Shown: piece after piece, positions 1 through 11,017 of the stretch
Numbering within the stretch: the first letter of the stretch is position 1
How the letters are laid out: each line of letters begins with the position of its first letter
The notes under the pieces: generated by a model
Database searches by the model: none
Told to the model about the DNA's origin: nothing
What the model saw: the letters and a program-made list of their open reading frames with translations, nothing else
Translations under genes and position numbers: made by a program
Assembly (NCBI RefSeq): GCF_037325665.1
Contig: NC_090245.1
Location: 48,545,269 to 48,609,268, forward strand
Direction of reading: 5' to 3'
DNA: 64,000 nucleotides
From: Littorina saxatilis
Lineage: Eukaryota; Mollusca; Gastropoda; Littorinimorpha; Littorinidae

Positions 1-1328
1 ATGTTGCAAAATGTTGTATGACCCCAAGAGCTCAAAAAAGATACTTGAGAACCTTGACCTTACCTTAAGGTCAAGGTCACAGGGAGAATGAATGTGGTCT
101 AAAAACTGCAAAATTTCACATTGTGCCAGTTTTCTGGAAAACAAATTAAAAACAGCGGGCTTAGTTTTGTATGGTATACAAGAAAAAGAAAGCCTTATCT
201 TCTGATACCATTTTGGTTGACCTCGCTTCAATGTCAAGGTCAGAGGAGCCCTTCAAAGTTGAATTGTAGACATATTTTGATGTGAGCTTGCCCCTTTAAC
301 TTTACTATGGACGATATCTCTTACAAACTTAAACACTGAGTGGGGCGTTTGTTAGAATTTCATAGTGAGCCACATCTGGTCACATATCGTTAGGGTCAAG
401 GTCACATTGACCCCTATGAAAAATGTGACCAAGCCGGGTAAAGAAATCCATGTGTCTTGGTAAAAAATCTTAACAAAGCAAAGCCCATGCGACTCTCATG
501 CTTGACCTTTGTCTTAAAGTGACCTTGACCTTCAGGTGACCTTGAAGGTGAAGGTCTAACAACTGAAGCTGGCAAGGACATTGTACACTATTAGAACTGG
601 TTTACAGATTTTTCCTACCAAATTACACATGACCTTTGGCCAAGGTCAAGATCATCAAAGGTCACACATCACAAGGCTATCAATTCAAGACATAGGAAGC
701 ATAAACATACTTATTGGCACTTTCTACAAAGAGACATTGTCACTTTTAGTGATTCAATTGCCCGTTTCAGTCACATTTCATAAGGGGCAAAATGACCTTG
801 ACCTTGATGATATGTGACTAAATGTGGCTCAATATCAGTATATAACATGTGCCCCACACAATTATGAAGTTTGAAAGATTTTTTTCATAGTTCAGGGTCA
901 AGGTCACTTCAAAACATGTATACAATTCAACTTTGAAGGACTCCTGTGACCTTGACATTGAAGCGAGGTCAACCAAAATGGTATCAGAAGATAAGGCTTT
1001 CTTTTTCTTGTATACCATACAAAACTAAGCCCGCTGTTTTTAATTTGTTTTCCAGAAAACTGGCACAATGTGAAATTTTGCAGTTTTTAGACCACATTCA
1101 TTCTCCCTGTGACCTTGACCTTAAGGTAAGGTCAAGGTTCTCAAGTATCTTTTTTGAGCTCTTGGGGTCATACAACATTTTGCAACATTTGGTGTTTCTT
1201 CACTTCATAGCGTTCGAGAAAAATCCAAAGGTAATGATTTGTACAGACAGATGAAGACGGGCAACGGACAACGGCTGTACGACCAGGGTGAGTATGTACG
1301 CTCACTTTTGCTACACATGCGAGTAGCG
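1..1328 (-). repeat. Dispersed repeat family A, copy 1, folded as a large inverted repeat
   Basis: Family A is recognised by many AAGGTCAAGGTCA-type motifs and a terminal segment resembling CATGCGAAGCAAAAGTGAG; here that end lies near 1280-1328 in reverse orientation. Bases 1-245 reappear as an essentially identical reverse complement at about 950-1190, and the match continues at much lower identity to about 375 and 835. The left arm is cut by the window edge. No protein-coding content is seen. Other copies are at 31979, 47609 and (variant) 61760. Confidence 0.8.
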
Positions 1329-1345
1329 GCTATTATCCGTTGTTC

Positions 1346-3450
1346 ACAAAACATTCCTATATAATGTTTGGAAACAATGGTAGGGATAAAAATCAACCGT
1401 TTCCAAATGTGCTAAAAAATCAAAAAGACGCGTTCTATAACGGTCAAACGGTCCCTTAACAGACTTGGGCGGGGTCGTCTGACGGTTGGCAGACAGCACA
1501 AACACCCTGTGACTGCTCGCAAGGAAAAAATAAATCTGGATGGCAGTATGGCTACAACTACGTCGTTTAGTGTAACCATAACCCCTGAATGTATGAACAG
1601 CAGAAAAGGCTGTCTTTGACGTCACTGTATAATAAGAAGCACAAAAGGGATTTTTTGGAACTTTCTCTTGGTTGGAGACAAACATGTCCGCAATGCATTC
1701 GTGCATCAAGCTATCCATGCAGTCGTTTATTGTTGATTCTTTAGCTCCTCTATGGCAGGGGGGTTTTCACTTTGTTTTCCTTCAATTTCACTATGGGAGT
1801 TGTTCTTAACATACGTTTGTTAAGAAAATTTTGGCTGATTGTAAAACAGCTGTAATATACGGCAGTCCAGGTTGTCCTTCAACTGTAAAAATGAAATAAT
1901 GCTCTTTAAAGTATCATTTACAACAGTGGTGGCTGTTTTCACAAGTATGCTACAAAAAACACGACAATACATAATACATAAGGAAAAGCCCTATGTTTGG
2001 TCAGTTGGTGAGATAGGTAAATGTTATTTTTGTGTGACAGTTCTGATGGTTTTCAAAGGGCTAATTCTTTGCTTTTCGACATATGCCCAACTGAAAACGC
2101 TTTAGCAACTCATGTGCACATGACAACCATCTAAATAGACTACATGTTCGCAGAAAACACAATACTGATTATAGAGGGAAAAATAACGGCTCTTTTTAAA
2201 AGCACGTTTAGTAGTGAAGTACTTTTAGGATTGTTTGGAATATTTTACCAGCAGACACCCTTTCACTGCTGAGTGTCTTAGTATTGTAAGATGTGTGATT
2301 TGAATTTTGGTTTAAAGGTGCCTTTGGTTTGAACACCCCTACCCCTACGAGGCAGAAATACAAAGAAATAGAAGGAAATTGAGCCTATTTGGAACCAGAC
2401 TTTAGTATGTTCCCATGGGGGGATTCACGGTGCGAATGACACTGCGTCAGCTTGTTTATTTATCTTTAGTATTTTCTTCAACTTTAACTTTTAGGACCAT
2501 GTATGAGGTTGTGGCAAGCTAAATACACAACAGGACGACGTCTCGGAAAAATAGTAAGGATTATATAGGGAAAAACAACAGTGTCAGTTAATGTCCGTTT
2601 TGAAGGTGTTAGTGGTTGGGGATTTTGAAAAGCATCAGACATCAGGCAGATACAATCCTTTCTGCGTGTTCTGGTGCAGAAAGAGTTTTCAGTTTATACA
2701 TTGGGGTGACCAGTAGATACCGTTTTACAACCATAGCCCCAAACGACATTTACAGAGCCCAAAGAAGGATTAGGGTCAATTTCAAAGCCACTTTTCCATA
2801 TGAAGCGCCAACTTTATATGAAAATGTGTTTAATAAACATCAAAGGACTGAGGTTGAACTTTCTGATAAGGGACATTTTAAACCTAGTCATTGTCACTTC
2901 AACGTTCCCTTCACTAAAGTGGCTAAGATGCCTGGACTATAACACATGTGCACAAAATGAACACAAACACACACACCGCGGAGAGAGAAAGACTACAGGG
3001 AGGCATGACGTCATGATGCATTAATTGACGTCAAAGACTTTCGACCGTGACGTATTCTTCTTACGCGAGCTTTATCCATAGACTTGGAAACTACGGAATT
3101 TCTATCCGTCCAAAGCGGCCTTGGGTGGCGTTTGCTGAAAAAATGGGGGCGCCAATTTTACCCACCGTATTTTTGTTGGTATGGTCCCAATTTTTGGTGA
3201 ACTTCCATCTCCAACTGTGGCCCATTTTCGGGCACAAAGAATCCTTCTTTATCATGTATTATTCGGTATGCACATTTCTCAAATCGATTACAGTATAGCG
3301 TTCACGGGATACCTCCAGCTTCGCTGGGATAAATCATGACAAATACTCAGAGAACGCGCCTGCTAGATTCCACATATTCTCATTTAGATTTCAAAACGTC
3401 CGGACCTCCCTAGCGCCCTCAACTAATGAACCCCTAACACAATTGGGACA
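1346..3450. other. Gene-free stretch
   Basis: No open frame with recognisable content was found. The frames between 1872 and 3298 have no motif I recognise and no splice context. Unique-looking AT-rich DNA. Confidence 0.5.
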
Positions 3451-3467
3451 CCCCCCCCCCCCCCCCC
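3451..3467. repeat. Poly-C run (17)
   Basis: Uninterrupted C tract. Similar runs occur at 4786 (G), 26477 (G), 31535 (C), 37077 (C) and 38520 (G, the longest), which seems unusual for a 64-kb window. Confidence 0.9.
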
Positions 3468-4357
3468 TGCCAACCTGATACGGTCCGGCCATGGGCGTTC
3501 TATATCGTCCTCTTTAGAAACTTGTTGCGCTGTTGACAAACGTACGTTTCTATTTGCAAACATCCATAAAGTATTATTTTGTTAATCATGTTTAAAACAA
3601 TGAAGCTAAATCAAACCACACAAAATGAAAATAACTAAAACTAAATCTAAATCAAAGCCATATTGCGCGTAACATAAAGCAACAGTGTCTGCAAGGGAGA
3701 TTGTTAGTAGTATAGGCCCTATCTAAAAGAAAAGAATGGATTCCATGGAAGCTAGTGTAACTGTGCACATTGAACATCTTTGAAGCTTCGGACGAAACAA
3801 AAAATAACCAAAACTTAAAACATGTCCCAACAGTTGTTAGTCCACCTCTCTCTTCACCCGACCCCCACACTCACATATTTTGTGTCTGAAAAGCTCTCAA
3901 ACGCACTGGGACACACGCACACACACTGACTTATACAGAGTCCATTTAGAAAGATGTTCAGTAATTGCGATAAAAGACAAGACTTTTGTCTCCTTTGGTA
4001 AACATCACGGTGTTTTTTCCCGCCATTGCTTATCCACGTGTAAAACTATTTCCCATAAGACAACGCGAGTGGAGAAACTACGTCATATCATAGGGGAATC
4101 CCCTACCGCAGCAGAAAGGAGCAGAACCGGAGCGTATATGTGTGAGAGGGCAGGTGGAGAGCGGAGACAATTTTCTTGCTCCGCTCCACCCTTGCTCCGC
4201 CTGTGTGTGAGCCCCCCTTTAAGAGCCTAAATTCATGAGAATATGTAGATAAGATTTTTTTAATTACATAGTTACACTACATCCGTTCATGACATGCAAA
4301 GGAGAACAAATGCCATTCGGCGATACGTTCCGTGTTCGTAACTGAATACCAAAGAAA
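3468..4357. other. Gene-free stretch
   Basis: No coding or repeat signal that I can name. The frame at 3880-4230 shows no domain and ends in low-complexity codons. Confidence 0.4.
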
Positions 4358-4888
4358 CAATCAATCAATCAATCAATATGAGGCTTATATCGCGCGTATT
4401 CCGTGGGTACAGTTCTAAGCGCAGGGCTTTAAAAAATTTTTTTTTATGCAATTTATATCGCGCACATATTCAAGGCGCAAGGATTTATTTATGCCGTGTA
4501 AGATGGAATTTTTTGTTTACACAATACATCACGCATTCACATGCATCGGCCAGCAGATCGCAGCCATTTCGGCGCATATCCTACTTTTCACGGCCTATTA
4601 TTCCAAGTCACACGGGTATTTTGGTGGACATTTTTATCTATGCCTATACAATTTTGCCAAGAAAGACCCTTTTGTCTATCGTGGGATCTTTAACGTGCAC
4701 ACCCCAATGTAGTGCACACGAAGGGACCTCGGTTTTTCGTCTCATCCGAAAGACTAGCACTTGAACCCACCACCTAGGTTAGGAAAGGGGGGGGGGGGGG
4801 GGGAATTGCTAACGCCCTGACCCAGGGTCGAACTCGCAACCTCTAGCTTCCGAGCGCAAGTGCGTTACCACTCGGCCACCCAGTCCGC
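4358..4888 (-). mobile_element. tRNA-derived SINE with conserved central domain (full-length copy)
   Basis: Read on the - strand it begins with a tRNA-like head (GGTGGCCGAGTGG A-box region, GAGTTCGACCC B box), then a G/C run, then a body containing GTGCACGTTAAAGATCCCAC, and ends in a TGAT-type tail (ATTGATTGATTG) at 4358-4378. The head resembles Ser/Leu-type tRNAs with their GGCCGAGTGG D arm. A 5'-truncated relative sits at 31677-31916 on the + strand. The central motif is one I associate with widespread molluscan SINEs; the family name is not assigned. Confidence 0.8.
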
Positions 4889-6035
4889 AAACAGTCGCAA
4901 TATTATTATGTTTGGCCAACGATTTCTCCCTTGGAAGAAAATGAAGATGTCTGCTTTGAAGGTAGATAGATTTTACAGCGCTAACGGCAAAATGAAAGTC
5001 GTATTGGACAAGAATGTTGTTATTCTTCTTTCTTCGAAGTACTGTGCATTGGTATGCTTTGGGAAAAACACGTTTAAACGCAAATTCATCACGAAATTTT
5101 GATCGTTTCCTCCGGCACTGCAACATCGATTTGCCAAAACAAAACATTCTGACTCAATATGCGGAAACAGGCTGGCAGTGTCATAAGTATGGGTGTGGAA
5201 GAACTGCTCATAATTTACCTAGCACTCCAGCCTATTCTTTTTTCGTCACACCCAAAACCGTTATTAATTTTGTTTTGGGCAACGCAGCATTTAATTACGT
5301 TATTTGTTTTAGCGACCACTTAGCGACACAGCATCTCCCTAAATAGCGTGGGGAGCCTGTCCAGAATTATGCTTAGACCCAAAGAAAATGGTTACAGAAA
5401 GTTTTTTGTTGCAACACATTAAGATAGCCTGTCTCAACATTCCCATAGAGTTATACCTCTGCATAACTTTTTTATGACGGTTTGATTACGTCACATATAA
5501 AAACCCTTGTTTTCGTCAGTGACGTTGCAAAAGTCCACGTTACAGCCCTTCATTTTAAGGTTCTTAGTCTACCGTTATCTATAATGCACAATTCGTTAGG
5601 CCTGTGGACGGACAAGGGTCAAGGGTATGAGCAGACTAAGAAACGGTATCCATGTCCCACCCCCGTGTCACCACAGTAACATGTAAAAGACCTTGGTCAT
5701 TCTGCCATTAGTGCAGTTAGATGATTACACCTTAACATGCGCACATCTGGGAAGCACCACTCTTGTCACAGTTGCTGCAAGCTTTCCCAATTTCCAAGCA
5801 ATGAGATGATAAAATAATGAAAATGAAATGAACAATGCGTTGTTCGCGTACTGATGATAACAGAAATACGCATTCTTTAATACGACTATACCTCTTCCTA
5901 TCCGTTAGTCTTCTTCAGCAGAAGACTTACGGGAAAAACAAGACTGGCGTTCATTTAAAGTCATCTTCAGGTGAACAAAAGAGTGCATAACACAATAGGC
6001 CTACCTTTTGAGGAAAACTTGATGGTTACGATGTT
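4889..6035. other. Gene-free stretch
   Basis: Several medium-length frames occur but none shows a family pattern. A short palindrome is visible near 5908-5930 (AGTCTTCTTCAGCAGAAGAC). Confidence 0.4.
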
Positions 6036-6427
6036 TCACATTTCAAAAGACGGAAGAGGCGAGTTGCAGCAGCCAACACCGCGACATTCCCCACATCCAG
6101 ATGTGGACTCTAGTCCGTGTTTCCTGCAGCTACACCGTTTTGTGTCACAACCACTTTTGCATGTGCAGCGAATCACCTTTAACACGTCGGCTGGTGCTGC
6201 CGGCAGATCTGTTGTCACTGGAACAAGGATGCCACGCTCAAGTTTCCATCCGTAGTCCGTGGGATCCTTGGCCACTTTGAGTCCCATCCATTTTTGTACC
6301 TGCAGGTACACAGGCATGCTGTGGAATCGGGCAGCTGCTCAGGTGGGTGGCAGAGTGTGAACTTGCACAAACGTCGTTCGAACTGCTACCTTTGAACAGA
6401 AGAGTCTGTAGCGAAGTTCATCGAGAC
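6036..6427 (-). pseudogene. Cysteine-rich C-terminal segment of the unnamed multicopy gene
   Basis: Encodes VYLQVQKWMGLKVA, then VPVTTDLPAAP, then a dense cysteine block (CTCKSGCDTKRCSCRKHGL followed by CGECRGVGCCN) and a stop at 6036-6038. The spacing of cysteines resembles the CXC (tesmin/TSO1-like) DNA-binding motif. The segment is separated from the rest of the gene by the foldback element at 6428-8514. Confidence 0.75.
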
Positions 6428-7207
6428 GGGGTCGTGCCAATACGTCCCAGTACCATTGTGTCCCAGTACCATTGCGTCCCAAACAAATGCCGTCTCATTG
6501 CGTCCCATTAAGCAATCCCATTGGGTCCCAATACCATTGGGTCCCAGTGGCATTGCGTCCCGTACCATTGCGTCCCAACAAAATTGCGTGTCGATAGGTC
6601 CCAAGAAAATTGCATCTCGATACGTCCCATAAAGGAATCCCATTACGTCCCCATACCATTACGTCCCAACACAATTGTTACTTGAGCAATGCTTGAACGC
6701 TGCGGTGGACAGTGTGTTTGGGTGTGTGCGTGTGTGTGGGGGGTGAATGGGGAGGTGAGGTGGGCACAGTGAGGTGTGGGCCGCGGAAGAGGGGACCCGC
6801 GGAAGGGGGGATGGGGTACGTGATCATCGCGTGGTCAGACTAGGGGAGAGAAGGGATGGGTGGGTGTCAACAGTGATTAAGGATGGAGAAGAGATAAATA
6901 AATAAATAATTAAATAAATAGACATACACACAATCTGTTAAACACATTGATTTATGAGACATTTCGTTGGTCAGACATTTTTAATTCATTATATTTTATA
7001 ATCTGATGAAAGATGACAGGTCCCTTTTTTAAGCAGGACCTTTAATTCAAGAGTCAAAATTTATTTTGATTTTAAGTGACACGTAGAAGATAACATATTG
7101 TAACAAGTATTATGACCCCTTTTTTTCCTTCATGATTTTTCATAAAGAAGAAATGTACTATCTGATTGTGCAGTTTCCAATAATTATTTTGTGTTTGTCA
7201 ATTATTG

Positions 7208-7216
7208 TTCTCCAGT

Positions 7217-7302
<86 letters not shown>

Positions 7303-7322
7303 AGACAAGACAAGACAAGACA
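7208..7322. repeat. (GA)n microsatellite followed by (ACAAG)n
   Basis: About 90 bases of GA dinucleotides run directly into four to five ACAAG units. It lies inside the foldback element. Further GA-rich tracts follow at 7533-7555 and 7600-7660. Confidence 0.95.
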
Positions 7323-7788
7323 AATTCTTTATTAACGAGGGTAATGGCATAAGCAAACAGGTGTTTTTTTACATCCAGCCCTCGCCCATGGGAGGGTTTA
7401 ATCTAATGACAATACGTTTAAAAAATGTTAGAATATGAATCAAAGAAGCAATAACAAGCAAACAACCAAACAAACAAACGATTAACAGACTAAACAAACA
7501 AACAAAAACATACATACAAACGAACATAACATAAGAGAGAGAGAGAGAGAGAGAGAACTCAGAACCCAGAATGGTTTATTATATTAAGGCCACAGAGAGA
7601 GACAGAGTGAGTGAGCGAGCGAGTGAGCAAGAGAGAGCAAGAGAGAGAGAGAGATAGAGAGAGTCATACACACACACGCACACACACACACTGAAACACG
7701 CACACACATACATATACACACACAAACCAGGCCAGGAGTGAGAGCGAGATAAAAAATGAGAAAGAGAGAGTCGTCAGTAAGTAGTGGT

Positions 7789-7985
7789 ATTGACACGTAG
7801 CGATAATGACACGTAGCGCTAAAAGATGTAGTGCTGTCGACACGTAGTGATAATGAACGAATGATAGCGACTTATCGACAAATTATTTGTAGCACTAATC
7901 AACGTAGCGATAGCGGCACGTAGCACAAATGACACGTAGGACAAATGACACGTAGCACAAATGACACGTAGCGCTGGCGCTAGCG
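7789..7985. repeat. Degenerate GACACGTAGC tandem repeats
   Basis: Short units reading GACACGTAGCG(A/C)TAAT and variants repeat about a dozen times. They are internal to the foldback element and lie inboard of its right 16-bp array. Confidence 0.8.
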
Positions 7986-8514
7986 ATACGCACCCGGAAC
8001 CTATCGATACATTTTTTTGGTCAATATCCGTCCACAAGTTTGTCCGACATCACCGGTACACATCTTTTTATTTTATTTTTATTTGTGAAATACTGCTATG
8101 TACCGACACGTTTTGTAATACAAGTGCGTTTTGTAATAAATTTATTACAAATCGTGTTCGGCTTACACAATTTTTATTACAAATCGTGTTGAACGCGTTT
8201 TGTAATACAAATTGTGTCATGCGAACACGATTTGTAATACATTTGTTACAAAACGCACTTTTATTATAAAACGTGTCGCTACACTGCTACAGTAACATCT
8301 CAGAAATTAAATTTACTAGTATTGGGACTTAATGGTACGGGGACGCAATGGCACGTAATTGTATTGGGACCTAATGGTACTGGGACGCAATGGTACTGGG
8401 ACCCAATGGTATTGGGACGCAATGGTACTGGGACGCAATGGTACTGGGACGTAATGGTACTGGGACGTAATGGTACTGGGACGTAATGGTACTGGGACGT
8501 GTTGACATGTAGCC

Positions 8515-10244
8515 CATCGAGACCCTCTCTGGATCTACTGTTATAGAGCAGTACTAACGCCTTTTCGCCTGCTGATAGGATATCCTCCAAAGTCGCAAGT
8601 GTTTGCAACTTCAGTTTTTTTTGAGTTTCTTCATCGAGGTTGCTTTTCCGACACCATAGGGCCCAGAGGTTGTGTCGCTGTCGGTAAAGGCGTGGAGAAA
8701 CAGGAGCAAGTGACACACGTTGCCAAGATTACAATCAGCTGTTTGATGTTTCATAACTTTGAAGATTTACCAGCGTGTTTGTCTAAAAATAATTCGGTCC
8801 TATTTACAGTAAAATACATATGTTTAGCTACTGCTGATTATTATCCTCTTGCACATTCCAAGAAAAGTAGTCAACAAGATCATCTTCATTAAAAAAAAAA
8901 AGACAAAAAAAGAACAGAGGGCCGGGGAGCTGAGAAACTAGTTCTATCTGTAGATCACCGTGAAGCTGCACATCAGTGTCCTTATTGATGCTCAGTGCGT
9001 CAACTTGGTTCACATTGAGTTCAGACTCGTAAGGGGTCGAAAGTGTTCCTGTCTGCTCATCTTGTGTGTTTTCATCTCTATTCTTTTCGTCACTTTCGGG
9101 CAGTGGCACATGGAATGTGTCAGACAGCAACAGCATGCTTAGTGCTGCGTCAACTAGTATGTGTCCTCGACACGGCACGCAGCACAGCTTTCCCTTGAAA
9201 CATGCATGTTGCTCGCTGCGTTTGGTGCGTACACAGTGGACAGCTTTTCATGAAGACCCGTTCTTCCATCAGGTGGCCAATACACGCCAGGAAACTCATT
9301 TCCAGGTGGAATGGTCCAAGGCGAAGGACAATCTGTTTAAGGTCGCTGCCATCTGGCTCACTGGAGATGATGCCAAGAGCTTTCCACCATAATGGTTGGT
9401 CAAATGTCAACACCGGTGTCGTGTTGCTGCGCTTTGCCTGAACACAGATGAAAATGCAGGGTAGAAAATATGCACGTGGTGTCGCTGGGATTCAAGTCGA
9501 TCATCGGCATAAATGTTATGGATGACAGTCCTGGATAGCTTCCCTTGTGGACGGGTTGCATGAAACCAGACCAAGATGGTCTGTTGGGTTGCAACAGCCA
9601 GCAAGCTTTCCACAGCAGATCCACTTTTGATGTTACATCTTCTACAAATAAGATTTCAAAAATGTTCAAATTTCAGCTTCAGCAGGCCATCACACGCTTG
9701 TCTGTTGTAGTACTGGATGTCAACTTTCGCCCTTTTCACTATTTCTTCTGGCTTGACGTCAGTTCTTCTTCTGATCCTGTCTGTTTTCCCGATGGTCGGG
9801 GTGACAGTGGCGATCATTCCCATCCCATGAAACGTGTTGCATCCGTCAAGTGTTGCTGTGTTGTGGTCGAGGTTGTCTGCGATATATTGGGTAAAATGGC
9901 CATCACAACTTGAAACGCAACGTTGTTTTCTGAAACGGCAGCATTCATTTCATAGGTCAGAACCTCCTTGTACGATGAACAGAATCCCAGAGAATACAAT
10001 GTGTCAATGAGAAACTTTGAATCAAAACAGTGATGCATTTGCACAGCTAGTCCTATTTGTAGGGGACACAGCAAAAATCGTGGGCGAGATGCCTGCATTA
10101 TTGCCTGTCTAATCGATGAGACTTTCACGCTGGTTTCCTTTTCACTGAAGATGTTTTCAAGAAGAAGCTGTAAGGACTTTGGAACAAACTCTAAGTTGGC
10201 GCCACGCGATGAAATGTCATCATCACTGGGGTACATTGCATGGG
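8515..10244 (-). pseudogene. Central and C-proximal segment of the unnamed multicopy gene
   Basis: Holds, in gene order from 10244 downward: a segment with THAMYPSDDDISS, the LQIGLAVQMHHCFDSKFLID block, a DNLDHNTATLDGCNTFHGMG block, the TFDQPLWWKALG and HLEMSFLACIGHLM block, GKAVLRAV with RGHILVDAAL, and a C-proximal LSAGEKALVLLYNSRS block ending at the foldback insertion. These blocks follow the order I know from uncharacterised proteins in other marine invertebrates. The piece carries some breaks and is not expected to make protein. Confidence 0.7.
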
Positions 10245-10619
10245 TTCTTTCTTTCTTTATTTGGTGTTTAACGTCGTTTTCAAGCACGAAGGTTATATCG
10301 CGACGGGGGAAGGGGGGAGATGGGATAGAGCCACTTGTCAATTGTTTCTTGTTCACAAAAGCACTAATCAAAAATTTGCTCCAGGGGCTTGCAACGTAGT
10401 ACAATATATGACCTTACTGGGAGAATGCAAGTTTCCAGTACAAAGGACTTAACATTTCTTACATACTGCTTGACTAAAATCTTTACAAAAATTGACTATA
10501 TTCTATACAAGAAACACTTAACAAGGGTAAAAGGAGAAACAGAATCCGTCAGTCGCCTCTTTCGACATGCTGGGCCCTGGGGAGCATCGGGTAAATTATT
10601 CCCCCTAACCCGCGGGGGG
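10245..10619 (-). mobile_element. SINE inserted in the unnamed gene
   Basis: On the - strand it starts CCCCCCGCGGGTTAGG, contains GCATGTCG(A/G)AAGAGGCGACT, and ends in ATAAAGAAAGAAAGAA. A second copy of the same family, with the same ends and a clear 12-bp duplication, is at 59044-60983. It lies between the segments ending DIRAVPTK and beginning THAMYPSDD of the unnamed gene, so it interrupts that gene. I could not define its target duplication with confidence here. Confidence 0.8.
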
Positions 10620-11017
10620 TTTTGTCGGCACTGCTCTTATGTCACTCTTTAGCAGGTCTGCAGCGGTTTTGAGAATCAGATCCTTCTGTGCATCCTCATC
10701 TTTGACCGTTTTTGCATAAAAGTTATGCAGAATTGAAGAGGCTGTCTTCCTGAATGTTACGACATTTGACTTGCCGTTCACTTCCGTGACGATGAGCTGC
10801 TCACCAAAATAATGTTGTAGTTCTAGCTTCATCGTCGGATGGCTATAAGCATCATCTGTAAACTCCTTCATTTTGATAATCAGGTCGTTCACTGTGATCT
10901 GTTCGTTGTCATTATGAACCAGATAGGTAGCAACTTTCTCAAACGCGTCAGCTTTCCTCTCGTGTTTTGGTCGACCACGTTTCACCTGTTTGTTGCCTTG
11001 ATGCGACTGAATAAACT
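10620..11017 (-). pseudogene. AT-hook segment of the unnamed multicopy gene
   Basis: Encodes FIQSHQGNKQVKRGRPKHER, a helical stretch, LELQHYFGEQLIVTE and NVVTFRKTASSILHNF, ending DIRAVPTK at the SINE. KRGRPKHER is an AT-hook-like basic core. The reading continues across the LINE insertion into the 15149-15592 segment through the duplicated target GACTGAATAAACT. Confidence 0.75.
11005..11017. repeat. Target-site duplication of the LINE, left copy
   Basis: GACTGAATAAACT, identical to 15149-15161. It marks the 5' limit of the LINE and shows that the two flanks were once adjacent. Confidence 0.95.

Larger units (their letters stand above)
6428..8514. mobile_element. Non-autonomous foldback DNA transposon with 9-bp target duplication
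   Basis: The insert is bounded by a perfect 9-bp direct repeat CATCGAGAC (6419-6427 and 8515-8523) lying inside the unnamed gene. Both ends are inverted and made of tandem 16-bp-like units (GTACTGGGACGCAATG and its reverse complement) at about 6440-6675 and 8325-8503. The interior holds a (GA)n tract, a run of CA/GA microsatellites, a block of GACACGTAGC-type repeats (7789-7985) and a cluster of inverted TTTTGTAATA words (8105-8275). No transposase is encoded. A 9-bp duplication is typical of the Mutator superfamily; that placement is inference. Confidence 0.8.

Noticed and set aside
2616-2942. 108-codon frame as a host exon
   Set aside because: No recognisable domain, no clear splice sites and no conserved pattern.
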